This document shows positions 19,077 through 28,900 of a DNA stretch of 64,000 nucleotides, one piece after another. The first letter of the stretch is position 1, and each line of letters opens with the position of its first letter. Source of the stretch: Ignavibacteria bacterium. GTDB taxonomy: Bacteria; Bacteroidota; Ignavibacteria; Tepidaquicellales; Tepidaquicellaceae. Position numbers and translations under genes: made by a program. The notes beneath the pieces were generated by a model. It was not told the origin of the DNA. It saw only the letters and a program-made list of their open reading frames with translations, and did not search any database. The stretch lies in assembly GCA_026417495.1 (NCBI GenBank), contig JAOADD010000075.1:21257-85256 (forward strand), in the 5' to 3' direction.

Positions 19077-19571
19077 ATGAAAATTCTTTTCATACAAACA
19101 GGAGGAACTATTGACAAGGATTATCCTCGCTTAACAAAAGGATATCCATTTGAAATAACTGAACCAGCTGTACAAAGGATTCTGGAAAATATCAATCCCT
19201 CATTTGATTTTGAGATATTACCACTTTTACAAAAAGATAGTTTAGATTTAACCGAAGACGATAGAGAAGAAATATACAATGCCTGTTTAAACACAGAAAT
19301 CAATAAAATAATAATTACTCATGGAACAGATACAATGATTGATACCGCGAAAAAATTAGCAGAGATAAAAGATAAAGTTATTATCTTGACAGGTGCTATG
19401 CGTCCCGAGCGGTTCTCTAATTCTGATGCAGGGTTTAACCTTGGGGTTGCAATTGGTGCTGCAAATGTGCTGGAAAGAGGTGTTTATATTGCAATGAACG
19501 GACAAATATTCGATTGTCAAAAAGTAGTAAGAGATAGTGAAACAGGTAGATTTGTTAAAAAAGATGAGTGA
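19077..19571 (+). CDS. Single-domain L-asparaginase-like protein
   Basis: 164 residues, about half of a normal type I/II asparaginase (320-350). The N-terminal catalytic domain is complete: IQTGGTIDKDYP (first catalytic Thr region), ITHGTDTMIDTA (second Thr with Asp) and ILTGAMRPERFSNSDAGFNLG. The C-terminal domain is absent, and the gene ends with a normal stop shortly after the VVRDSETGRFVKK segment, so this is a compact family member rather than a visible frameshift. Similar one-domain proteins are known and probably work as dimers; asparaginase activity is not certain. Convergent with the deacetylase gene 20 bases away. Confidence 0.87.
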   Translation: MKILFIQTGGTIDKDYPRLTKGYPFEITEPAVQRILENINPSFDFEILPLLQKDSLDLTEDDREEIYNACLNTEINKIIITHGTDTMIDTAKKLAEIKDKVIILTGAMRPERFSNSDAGFNLGVAIGAANVLERGVYIAMNGQIFDCQKVVRDSETGRFVKKDE

Positions 19572-19591
19572 AAAAGAAAAATTTTATACAT

Positions 19592-20368
19592 TTATTCAAA
19601 GACATCTTCCAACTTAACTATACGGTAATTGTTATTTCTTATATAATCTATAATATAGGGTAGAGCTTCTCTTGTACCATAACCTCGCCCGTTAATGTGA
19701 AATATCAAAATGCAACCAGAGCTAATTTTACTGATAACTTTATTGTACAATTTTTGGGGAGTCATATGTTTATCATAATCTCCACTAACAAATGTCCAAT
19801 GGATAACGGGATATTTCAAATTTTTTAATACTTCCAGTGATTTATTATTATAATTTCCTGCAGGGAATCTGAAAAATTTTGTATTCCTTCCAGTTATTTC
19901 TTTTATTATTCTGTCATTTTCTAAAACTTCATTTTCCAACTCTTTTATTGTTAATTTTTCTGTATGATTATTATGATTTAAACTGTGATTTTCTATTTCT
20001 ATGAAATCATATTGTGAAATACATTTTAATTTTTCAGAGTTTCTCACAGCAAATTTCCCCGATACAAAAATTGTAACTGGAATTTTCTCTTTTATCAAAT
20101 AATTCAATACGGTTGTATCAAAATATGACGCTTTTTTATATTCACAAGCATCGAAGGTTAATGCTATTAGATTTTCATATGTTGGAAGAGATTCGATAAT
20201 TTCCCCAAGTGGTGCTTTTACTTTAGAAAAAATCTGAGTGTCTTTGTTTATGACTTTTAATAAATGGTTTTTATCCAAATTATTGCGTGTCTCCATACCA
20301 ATATCCCGCTTGCAAGAATAAGCAAAGTATAATATGATAATTAACAAGTATAAGAAAAGCTTCTTCAT
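19592..20368 (-). CDS. Polysaccharide deacetylase (NodB) lipoprotein
   Basis: 258 residues. The N terminus ILYFAYSCK looks like a lipobox with Cys19. The NodB domain (about 65-258) carries motif 1 LTFDACEYK, where the usual second Asp of TFDDG is replaced, giving the TFDxCE variant; motif 2 IENHSLNHNNH (H-S-x-x-H metal ligands); motif 3 FRFPAGNYN; and a late ILIFHINGRG segment with the catalytic-loop His. It likely removes acetyl groups from a cell-envelope glycan in the periplasm. The particular glycan is unknown. Confidence 0.88.
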   Translation of the reverse strand: MKKLFLYLLIIILYFAYSCKRDIGMETRNNLDKNHLLKVINKDTQIFSKVKAPLGEIIESLPTYENLIALTFDACEYKKASYFDTTVLNYLIKEKIPVTIFVSGKFAVRNSEKLKCISQYDFIEIENHSLNHNNHTEKLTIKELENEVLENDRIIKEITGRNTKFFRFPAGNYNNKSLEVLKNLKYPVIHWTFVSGDYDKHMTPQKLYNKVISKISSGCILIFHINGRGYGTREALPYIIDYIRNNNYRIVKLEDVFE

Positions 20369-20405
20369 AGTATTAAATAAACAAATTAAATAGAATTTCC
20401 TGAAT

Positions 20406-20430
20406 TCGTAGTAAATATAATCGTAGTAAA
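20406..20430 (+). repeat. Short direct repeat in a divergent promoter region
   Basis: The ten bases tcgtagtaaa occur at 20406-20415 and 20421-20430, a 15-base period, between the divergent deacetylase and exonuclease genes. It could be a regulator site but may be chance. Confidence 0.35.
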
Positions 20431-20492
20431 AAATTATTAATATGTATTTAATTGTTTAAGAATATTAACTTTGATATTTTTAACTAATTTTA

Positions 20493-22199
20493 ATGACTAC
20501 CTCAAAAACCTACATTCAAGATTGTAACTTCATCGTTTGTGATGTTGAAACAACGGGGCTATCTCCTTATATTGATAGAATAATAGAAATATCTTTAATA
20601 AAAGTAAAAAATAGTGAAATTGTAGATAATTTTACAACATTAATAAATCCTAAAAAGCATATTCCATCTTTTATTACTTCAATGACTGGTATTGCTAATG
20701 AAGATGTAATTAACAAACCATCTTTTGAAGATATTAACGATGATATATATAATTATATTTTTGACGACGAAATACCACCAATCTTTTCAGGACACAATGT
20801 TCTGTTTGACTACAAATTCGTAAGAGAATCATTTAGAAGAACAAATCCTTCATATAATTTCAATTTAAATACATTATGTACTTGTAAACTCGCAAGAAGG
20901 TTACTACGAAAATTAAAAAGTAAATCCCTTTCTAACCTTGCAAGATATTTTGGTATAAAACAACTTAGAAAACATCGCTCATATAGTGATGCAATCACAA
21001 CAACAAAAATATTACTAAAATTTTTAGATATACTCCAAGATGAATTTGAATATGAATACATAGAAGATATAATTAAATTTCAAAATAGCAGGATATATAC
21101 AAAAGAAAATAAATCCCCTGCTTTAAAGCGAGTAAATATAGATTTAAAAAAAATACCAGAAGAACCTGGTGTATATTTTATGAAAAATAAATCAGGGGAG
21201 ATACTTTACATTGGGAAAGCAAAAAACTTAAAAGATAGAATTTCTTCTTATTTCCATCATCACACGCAAATCTCACCAAAAATAAGAAAATTGCTTTCGT
21301 CAGTATATTCTGTGGAATATGAATTAACAAATTCTGAACTAAGTGCACTAATATTAGAATCGAAACTAATTAAAAAACACAAACCAAAATATAATACAGC
21401 AATAAAAAGATATATATATCATCCATTTTTAAAAATAAACTACCAATATAACTTTCCTACAATAGAGAGTGTATATGAGATAGAAAATGATAGTGCATAT
21501 TATTATGGTCCATTTACAAGTAAAAGCACAATAACACTACTTTTGAAAGACATACAAAACAACTTTAAATTAAGAAAGTGTGAAAGGAAAGAAATAAAAC
21601 CATCAGAAGAAAACTCAAATTGTTTTTACTACGACATAGATAAATGTTATGCACCTTGTAAAAAATATATATCACAAGAAGATTATTTAAAAGAAGTAGA
21701 GAAAGTACATAATTATTTAACAGGAACAGATGTAAATTCAATACAATTTAAATTACGTTTACAAATGGAAAATTTTTCAAATAAATTAGATTTCGAAAAA
21801 GCTGCTATAATTAGGGATAAGTTGAAGGACATTTTAAAAGTTATGAATAATCACAAAGTAATTACATCCGCAATAAATGATAAAAAAGTAATTATAAAAT
21901 GTGATAACAAAACAAAAAGGGAAATATTTTTTATTCACAACGGGAAATTAATTAAGACATTTCTTTTAAATGGCCAAAATGAGATTAACCAAACTGATAT
22001 ATTAAATGATATTTTAGAGGAAACAGAATATTTATTTTTCTCTTTAAATAAATACACAAAGCATAAATTTTCACAGGAAGAATTAGATGAGATAAAAGTG
22101 GTATCAAATTGGTTAGCCATCAACTATGAAAATACAAGTTACTTAGAGATAGATGATGAAACCACCCCTGAAAAAATAATGAAATTCATAAATTCTTAA
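20493..22199 (+). CDS. DEDDh exonuclease fused to GIY-YIG nuclease with UvrC-like cysteine and UVR regions
   Basis: 568 residues. Residues 8-180 form a DnaQ-type 3'-5' exonuclease: VCDVETTGLSP (Asp, Glu), FSGHNVLFDYKFV (Asp) and KHRSYSDAITT (His, Asp). Residues about 215-300 are GIY-YIG: EEPGVYFMKNKSGEILYIGK, AKNLKDRISSYF. A UvrC-like four-cysteine segment follows (LRKCERK, NSNCFYYDIDKCYAPCKK), which in UvrC binds an Fe-S cluster, and then a UVR-like helix pair, DFEKAAIIRDKLKDIL. The C-terminal RNase H-like incision domain of UvrC is missing. A DNA-repair role in which one strand is nicked and then trimmed is the natural inference. Start ATG 20493. Confidence 0.9.
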   Translation: MTTSKTYIQDCNFIVCDVETTGLSPYIDRIIEISLIKVKNSEIVDNFTTLINPKKHIPSFITSMTGIANEDVINKPSFEDINDDIYNYIFDDEIPPIFSGHNVLFDYKFVRESFRRTNPSYNFNLNTLCTCKLARRLLRKLKSKSLSNLARYFGIKQLRKHRSYSDAITTTKILLKFLDILQDEFEYEYIEDIIKFQNSRIYTKENKSPALKRVNIDLKKIPEEPGVYFMKNKSGEILYIGKAKNLKDRISSYFHHHTQISPKIRKLLSSVYSVEYELTNSELSALILESKLIKKHKPKYNTAIKRYIYHPFLKINYQYNFPTIESVYEIENDSAYYYGPFTSKSTITLLLKDIQNNFKLRKCERKEIKPSEENSNCFYYDIDKCYAPCKKYISQEDYLKEVEKVHNYLTGTDVNSIQFKLRLQMENFSNKLDFEKAAIIRDKLKDILKVMNNHKVITSAINDKKVIIKCDNKTKREIFFIHNGKLIKTFLLNGQNEINQTDILNDILEETEYLFFSLNKYTKHKFSQEELDEIKVVSNWLAINYENTSYLEIDDETTPEKIMKFINS

Positions 22200-22327
22200 T
22201 AATAAATAACTTAAATATATACAATTTTATTAAAATCTTTACTTTTTGGTATTCAATTTTATACTAATTATTTTTAATTTTGAATGTAAACCTATTTTAA
22301 AAAATAAAATTAAGGAGATAGAAAACT

Positions 22328-22627
22328 GTGGCAGTAAAGATAACAGATGAATGCATCGCCTGTGGAGCCTGTGAAGCAGAATGCCCAAACAATGCAATTT
22401 ATGAGGCAGGAGTTCCGTGGGTTCTTGGAGGCGAAGAACATGACGCACTTTCAAATGACCATACTTATGTTGTCCCGGACAAATGCACTGAATGCGTAGG
22501 TTTCTTTGATGAACCACAATGCATTCCAGCATGTCCAACGGAAGCAATAGTAATGGATGAAGACCATAAGGAGACAAAGGAAGAATTGATGGCAAAAAAA
22601 CTTAGATTGGATGCACTAGGAAGATAG
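22328..22627 (+). CDS. 4Fe-4S dicluster ferredoxin
   Basis: 99 residues from a GTG start with AAGGAG 10 bases upstream, one of the clearest ribosome sites here. Two clusters are predicted: CIACGACEAECPNNAIYE, and CTECVGFFDEPQCIPACP, whose second cysteine spacing is widened as in the YfhL/Alvin-type ferredoxins. A charged C-terminal helix follows (KETKEELMAKKLRL). It is a cytoplasmic electron carrier whose partners are not shown by context. A strong terminator separates it from the cbiM operon. Confidence 0.94.
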   Translation: MAVKITDECIACGACEAECPNNAIYEAGVPWVLGGEEHDALSNDHTYVVPDKCTECVGFFDEPQCIPACPTEAIVMDEDHKETKEELMAKKLRLDALGR

Positions 22628-22656
22628 AGCTATTCAAAATAATCAAAAATAAAAAA

Positions 22657-22683
22657 CCCGGAATTTTATTTCCGGGTTTTTTT
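22657..22683 (+). terminator. Intrinsic terminator after the ferredoxin gene
   Basis: Stem cccggaa / ttccggg (22657-22663 and 22670-22676), six-base loop, with flanking A6 and T7 that extend the stem and give the terminal T-run. It sits directly before the cbiM start at 22698. Confidence 0.93.
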
Positions 22684-22697
22684 AACTCATAAGAATT

Positions 22698-23381
22698 ATG
22701 CATATTCCTGATGGATATTTAAGTCCTCAAACATATATCCCCCTTTATGGTATAATGCTACCCTTTTGGGGAATTGCACTAAAAAAAATAAAAAAAATTC
22801 TAACCTCTGAGTATATTGCATATATTGCTATGAGTGCAGTTTTTTCATTTTTAATTATGCTATTTAATATTCCAATTCCAGGTGGTACGACAGGACATGC
22901 AGTTGGGGCAGCTGTGATTACAATTATTTTAGGACCATGGGTAGCAGTTATTTCAATTAGTGTTGTATTAATTATACAAGCATTACTTTTCGCTGATGGT
23001 GGCATTACTGCACTAGGTGCAAATTGTTTTAATATGGCGGTAATTATGCCATTTGCATCATATTTTATTTTTAAAATAATAAATAGCACATCAAAATCTA
23101 AACTAAGAATCCAAGTAAGTTCCTTTTTAGCAGGTTATATTGGACTACTTTTAGCTGCTATTGCAACTGCAATTCAACTTGGAATTCAACCATTAGTTGC
23201 TCATGCAGAAGATGGGACACCATTATATTCACCATACCCTCTAGAAATTGCAATACCTGTAATGGCATTGGAACATTTAATTATTTTTTCTGTCGTTGAA
23301 GGTTTAATCACTATGGCAATAGTAAGTTATTTTTTAAAATATGAACCAGAGTCTATTTATTGTCTGAAAGGAAATAATTAA
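22698..23381 (+). CDS. cbiM: ECF transporter substrate-specific subunit, cobalt/nickel type
   Basis: 227 residues, six to seven membrane segments. It begins MHIPDGYLSP, the CbiM/NikM signature whose N-terminal amine and His2 take part in binding Ni or Co. IPIPGGTTGHAVGAA and QALLFADGGITALGANCFNMA are also diagnostic. It is the first gene of a complete four-gene ECF set (M, PDGLE/N-like, Q, O). No cobalamin riboswitch or obvious metal-repressor site is visible in the 14 bases after the preceding terminator. Confidence 0.94.
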   Translation: MHIPDGYLSPQTYIPLYGIMLPFWGIALKKIKKILTSEYIAYIAMSAVFSFLIMLFNIPIPGGTTGHAVGAAVITIILGPWVAVISISVVLIIQALLFADGGITALGANCFNMAVIMPFASYFIFKIINSTSKSKLRIQVSSFLAGYIGLLLAAIATAIQLGIQPLVAHAEDGTPLYSPYPLEIAIPVMALEHLIIFSVVEGLITMAIVSYFLKYEPESIYCLKGNN

Positions 23382-23391
23382 TTTATTACTT

Positions 23392-23736
23392 GTGAGTAAA
23401 TTTCAAAAAAAATTATTAATCTGGTTAATAATATTTATTATATTGAGTCCATTAGGTTTATTATTACCGTATATATTCGGATCAGGAGATGCATGGGGAG
23501 AATGGGATACAGAAACAGTGGAAAAAATGGTTGGCTTTATACCAAAAGGAATGGAAAAATTATCATCTTTATTCAAAGGAATGTTTTCAGATTATAGTAA
23601 TATTTTCGGAGAAAATTCTCCTTTAATATTACAAATAATTTCTTATCTAATTTCTGCTATTATTGGCTCTTTAATTATTTTTTTATTTTTTAAATTATTT
23701 TTTAAATTATATAAAAATATAAGTGAACCTTCCTGA
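23392..23736 (+). CDS. PDGLE/CbiN-like small membrane subunit of the metal ECF transporter
   Basis: 114 residues from a GTG at 23392, 10 bases after cbiM. Two membrane helices (about 8-27 and 85-108) flank an extracytoplasmic loop. SPLGLLLPYIFGSGDAWGEW matches the start of PDGLE-type accessory subunits, which cooperate with CbiM/NikM in Ni or Co uptake. The gene overlaps the start proposed for cbiQ by 14 bases. Confidence 0.82.
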   Translation: MSKFQKKLLIWLIIFIILSPLGLLLPYIFGSGDAWGEWDTETVEKMVGFIPKGMEKLSSLFKGMFSDYSNIFGENSPLILQIISYLISAIIGSLIIFLFFKLFFKLYKNISEPS

Positions 23737-24613
23737 CTTTTTTTACAGGAATAATAATTATTATACAAATACAGAGCAGGATGGACTTACTCCTGAAAAT
23801 TTAATATCAAAAAAAAGAAATAAAAAATTCAAATTAAAGGTTATTGATAAAGGTATCATTAATACCTCAAAAATCCTCAGTATATATTTTGATAATAATA
23901 TTTCTTTTTCAACCAAAGATAATTTCTTAAACAGAATCCCCACAAAGATTAAAATATTGTTATTAATTGTCTTTCTAATATTAATATCTATTGCAAATTC
24001 AATAGATTACCAACTAATTATATTTTTTCTATTAAATTGCATGTCATTAATATTTATTGGAACATACAACAATCTAAATGTTAGCTTAAACTTTGCAAAA
24101 AAAATTATTTATCCAACAATATTTTTAGGATTTCTTTTATCACTCCCTGCATCTTTGAATTTAATTACAAAGGGACAACCATTAATTAATATAATTGAAT
24201 TAAGTAATAATATTCATTTCTGGTTTATAAATGTTCCCAACAAAATATTTATTTCAAAAGAGGGATTTTCAGTAACAATGTTAATAACATTAAGAGTTTT
24301 CAACTCGATTTGTATAACCATTATGGTTCTTCAAAGTGAACCTATTGAGAAAATTATTGATTCACTAAAAGTAATTGGAATACCATTAACATTCAGAACA
24401 ATATTATTAATTACTCAAAAATATATTATAACTTTTACAAGAACTGTAAATAGTTTTTACTTCTCCCTTAAAAGCAGGTTATTCACATATCCTGACAAAT
24501 CCTTTTATTATAAAATAACAGGTTCTAGAGCTTTCTTTTTATACAAAAGAACTAAAGATAAATTTTACAAGATTTCCCTATCAATGAAAAGTAGAGGTAT
24601 ACAAAATATATGA
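23723..24613 (+). CDS. cbiQ: ECF transporter transmembrane (T) component
   Basis: 296 residues. The start is a GTG at 23723 inside the previous gene; the first 60 residues are hydrophilic, as in other CbiQ proteins, and four to five membrane helices follow. LITLRVFNSICITIMVLQSEP and the two coupling-type helices near the C terminus (IIDSLKVIGIP, LSMKSRGI) that contact the ATPase are recognisable. The stop overlaps the cbiO ATG (ATGA), indicating coupled translation. Confidence 0.88.
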   Translation: MNLPDFFYRNNNYYTNTEQDGLTPENLISKKRNKKFKLKVIDKGIINTSKILSIYFDNNISFSTKDNFLNRIPTKIKILLLIVFLILISIANSIDYQLIIFFLLNCMSLIFIGTYNNLNVSLNFAKKIIYPTIFLGFLLSLPASLNLITKGQPLINIIELSNNIHFWFINVPNKIFISKEGFSVTMLITLRVFNSICITIMVLQSEPIEKIIDSLKVIGIPLTFRTILLITQKYIITFTRTVNSFYFSLKSRLFTYPDKSFYYKITGSRAFFLYKRTKDKFYKISLSMKSRGIQNI

Positions 24614-25428
24614 ATGATAAGAAAATATTATATGATTTAAGAAATGTATCTTACTACTACTTAAAAGAAATAATTGCATTAGAGGATATTACCTTAACAA
24701 TAAATGAGAATTCAATTTTTGCATTCATTGGTGTCAATGGATGTGGAAAATCTACTTTAATGCATATATTAAACGGATTATTGTATCCAAATCAAGGAAA
24801 TGTTATTTACAAAGGTGAAGAGTTGAATGAAGTAAAATTTAAAAATATAGATTTTGTAAGAAAATTTAGAACCACAAATACTCTTGTTTTTCAAGATACC
24901 GATTCACAGTTATTTTGTTCTGATGTATATTCAGAATTATCATTTGGACTAATTCAAACTGAGATTTCCGATAAAGAAATAAAGGAAAGAGTTGAACAAG
25001 TTGCAGAATTAATGAAGATATCATCTTTGCTTAATAGGGCAATATCCTCTCTATCAGGAGGTGAGAAAAAAAAGGTTGCAATTGCATCAGCACTCATACT
25101 GAACCCAGAGGTAATTCTGCTTGATGAACCAACCTCAGAGCTTGACCCCAAGACACAAGGTTTAATTGTGGAAATAATTTATGAACTAAAAAAAACGGGT
25201 AAAACCATAATAATTTCAACTCACGATTTAGGTTTAATTGACGATTTAAAACCTGACTTATGCGTTCTGAATGAGCAGCACAAAGTAGAAATAATTGGAA
25301 GAGCAGAGGATATTCTGGAAAATGAAGAAATATTACTCAAAGTAAATTTAATCCACGAACATACCCACCTTCATAATGGTATGATGCACAAGCACATACA
25401 CTCACATTATAAAATCCACAAACACTGA
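24610..25428 (+). CDS. cbiO: ECF transporter ATPase with His-rich metal-binding tail
   Basis: 272 residues. It drives metal uptake by the CbiMQ complex. Walker A is GVNGCGKST, the Q-loop LVFQDTDSQLF, the signature SSLSGGEKKKVAIA, Walker B VILLDEPTSELDP and the H-loop IISTHDLG. The last 24 residues hold ten histidines in HxH spacing (for example HEHTHLH, HKHIHSH), a probable Ni or Co storage or sensing tail, and argue for nickel or cobalt as substrate. The tail is not part of the standard ABC fold. Confidence 0.95.
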   Translation: MNDKKILYDLRNVSYYYLKEIIALEDITLTINENSIFAFIGVNGCGKSTLMHILNGLLYPNQGNVIYKGEELNEVKFKNIDFVRKFRTTNTLVFQDTDSQLFCSDVYSELSFGLIQTEISDKEIKERVEQVAELMKISSLLNRAISSLSGGEKKKVAIASALILNPEVILLDEPTSELDPKTQGLIVEIIYELKKTGKTIIISTHDLGLIDDLKPDLCVLNEQHKVEIIGRAEDILENEEILLKVNLIHEHTHLHNGMMHKHIHSHYKIHKH

Positions 25429-25449
25429 ATTATTAAATAGAAATATTAA

Positions 25450-25905
25450 CTAATTTTCCCTTAAAACAAATTCATCATATTCTATTTCAAATCTTAATTT
25501 ATGTTTAGATTCCTCCTGAGCAAGAGAGAGAAAAACTTCTCTTAAATTGGGGTCATCAGTTTTAGTCGAAAGTTTCATATAAAGTTTATATGCTGCTTTC
25601 TCTTTATTCATAGCAAGGATTAAAGCTTCTTCATAACTCATATCAGGGGTTGGAGTAATATTGACGGTATAATCTGATATTTTTAAATCCTGCACTTTTT
25701 CATCTGATATTTCCATTATCCCTTCATCTTTTATCTTCTGCAATCTTGCTTTATGTTTAACCTCTTCCATTGCAAACTCATGAAAAACATTTTTCATTTC
25801 TTCGTTGCGCGCTTTATTACTCAAATTTGTATAAAAGTCTACTGATTCTTGCTCCCTTGCTATTGCAAAGTCAAGAATATCATTAATGTTTTTAAAATCT
25901 GCCAT
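25450..25905 (-). CDS. Ferritin-like/rubrerythrin-family diiron protein
   Basis: 151 residues, all helical, with two duplicated halves: AREQESVDFY and EFAMEEVKHKARL, then MNKEKAAYKLYMKL and LAQEESKHKLRFE. Each half supplies Glu and ExxH ligands for a diiron site of the rubrerythrin type. There is no rubredoxin domain. It is the last gene of the redox operon, 11 bases after the 1234-residue fusion, suggesting an oxygen or peroxide defence or iron-supply role for the iron-sulfur enzymes. Exact activity unknown. Confidence 0.9.
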   Translation of the reverse strand: MADFKNINDILDFAIAREQESVDFYTNLSNKARNEEMKNVFHEFAMEEVKHKARLQKIKDEGIMEISDEKVQDLKISDYTVNITPTPDMSYEEALILAMNKEKAAYKLYMKLSTKTDDPNLREVFLSLAQEESKHKLRFEIEYDEFVLREN

Positions 25906-25916
25906 ATATAATTTAA

Positions 25917-28900
25917 TTAATTTATTTTAATATTTGTTAATTTAAAAAATTCTTCTTCAAACCTTTTAACAACCACATCACATCCATAATTAAACATTCT
26001 ATTATAATTATCTTCTGTAGTATGCTCAAGTTTCATCTTTCCGTTTGTCTTTTTATCAGGTAATAAAGAGGCAATTTCTATAGTTATATTATTTGTTAAG
26101 TCAAGTTTATTTTTAACTCCAAAAAGTTTCATTAAATCAATAAATTGTTCAAATGTTCTTCTCTCTACAAAAGGTTCTATTTCACGATCAAAATGTAGGA
26201 TAAATTTTTGAGTATTCGTATAGCTACCACCACTTTCCTGTGGAAGTGACGCAGGTAAAATTAAATCAGCTAATTCAGCTGTTTCTGTAATGAAATAATC
26301 TTGAACCACTTTAAATTGAGCCTTAGAAAGCATCTCAAGTATTTTATTTTTATCTATAGCACATCCTAGAGGGTCTTCTCCAAAAATAAATATATTTTTA
26401 ACATTACCTTTTATAATATAATCTAATAAATTTTCGTTAACTACAACAGGTATCTGAGATACATTCCATACCTTCTTTAATTTTATAATGAATTCTTCGT
26501 CATTAACAATATCCATACCACCAACTCCTAATGCTGGATGTATTCCCATATCAAATAGTCCTTGTGAATTATTTTTTTCCTTAAGAGCTATTAATCCACT
26601 GGATATTTTCCCTAACTTCCCTGTTATTAATACTAAATTATAAAGCTCCTTCACAGCATTAGAAGAAATATGTTTTTCAGAAAATATTATGATTGCATTT
26701 TGCTCAATATTAAAGTTATCAGCAAATTCCATTAATCTTTTTTCAAAGAAAACACCTGAATTCTTAAGTAAGGTATTATAATCTTCGAATAGTAATGATT
26801 TTTTATATTCTTCAAAACCTTCAGTATGGTCATTAATGAATATTCTGTTTTCTCTATTGTGACTAAGTAGATAATGATTTACAGCTTTTATAAAATAGTA
26901 ATATGATTTCACAATCAGCACTCTATCTGCTCTTTTCAACATACTACTGTTTTCATCAGTAGTAATTACTTCTAATTTTGTATTATTTTTAATTCGTGCA
27001 TTATTGATAAGATAACTTACAACAGGATTTTCATAATTAATCTCTGAGCCTATTAAATAAATTTTACTCGCTCCACTAATTTGCTCAAAAGGAACATTTA
27101 AATAGTTATCTGTGTAATATCCATTTCCCCTATTTAAATAATGGAAACTACTTATATTGTTTGTTTTAACCGCTGCACGTGCAAATTTTTGAATTAAGTA
27201 TAACTCTTCATTAGAGAGTCTTGCACCTGCAAAAAATACATTCTCATCAGGGAGTACAGATTTTATTTTATCGTAAATAATCTTATATGCAGTATCAAAA
27301 TCAATTTCTTTAAATTCTCCTCGATGTTTATATAATGGTTTTAAAACTCTCGATTTATCATTTAAATATTGATAACCGAACTTTGCATATCTACAAATAT
27401 TCGTATCTTTATTTACTACACCTGGAGCACCTGTCACTTTCATATAATATCCATTAATATGGTGCAATCTTATTTCACAACCGATAGAGCAGAAATTACA
27501 TACAGTTTCATAATCTGTAAGTTTTACTGGACCTGGTTTAAACTTTACATTTTCTGTTATAGCACCAGTCGGACAGGTAGATATACACATTCCACAAGAT
27601 TCACAATCTGTATCAAGAAGTTTCTTATTCATACTTGGTGCTACATAAGTATCAAATCCTCTATTTACAAGTCCAAGAGCATTTGCTCCTACTACTTCTT
27701 TACAAATTCTTATACACCTTGAACAAAGTATACATTTATTATTATCAATTTCAATATAAGGATGACGGAAATCAATTTCATAAGTTTTAAATTCTCCCCC
27801 AAGTTTATATTGCTCTGCTTTATATTGAGTTGAATATTTTTTCAAATCACAAGTAAAATATTCAGAACATCCACATTCAAGGCATCTAAGTGTTTCCCTA
27901 TAAGCCATTTCATCTGTATATCCTAATTCTACTTCATTGAAATTTTTTCTCTTATCTGGAGGTAATGTTGGCATTTCTTCCCTTAGTTGATACTTATATC
28001 TATCTTTATATTCTTCAGGCAACTGCTTTCTGAAATTATCTTTTCTACTAATAAATTCGAATTCCTCTCCTGTTATTGGTTCACCTGATAAATATTGATG
28101 ACAACTTTTGGCTGCTTTTCTTCCCTGTGCAATTGCTTCTATTAAAGTAGCAGGACCAGTAACAGAATCTCCTGCGGCGAATATATTTTTAATTGATGTT
28201 CTTAATGTATGTTTATCAGCTTCTATATCACCCCATTTATTTATAATCAATTTTTCATCGGAATTATCATTTATATCATTGATAAAGTCTACATTAGTCT
28301 TCTGTCCTATTGCAGCAAGTATATAATCCACTTCTATTTCAAATTCGGAACCATCTACTTTAATTGGTCTCCTTCTTCCTGATGCATCTGGTTCACCAAG
28401 TTTCATCTTGTAACATGTTAATGACTTAACTTTACCAGATTCGTCAAGATTTACTTTTGCAGGGGCAGTTAAGAATAAATATTCAACACCTTCCAGTTTT
28501 GATTCATGAATTTCAATTTTATTTGCAGGCATTTCGTTTTCGGTTCTTCGATATACAATATATACTTTTTCCGCACCACATCTCATTGCGGTTCTACAAC
28601 AATCCATTGCTGTATTACCACCACCAATAACAGCTACTTTTTTACCAGTGAAATCATACCTTTGCCCTGTTAATTCCATATTTCTTAAAAAATCAATACC
28701 TGAAAATACATTTTCTGCATTGTCATTTTCACAACCAATTCTTGTACCAGACTGAGAACCAATTGCAAGAATAAAAGCATCATATTTATTTTTTAAGTCT
28801 TTGAAACTCAAATTTTTACCTAATCTTTTTTCATAATGTATTTTAACACCGAGTTTACAAATATTTTCAACTTCTTTATCTATAATATCATTTGGAAGTC

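Noticed and set aside
22239..22595. Minus-strand open frame over the ferredoxin gene
   Set aside because: It is antisense to a well-supported ferredoxin with a ribosome site; its translation (Leu/His-rich, low complexity) has no protein-like character.
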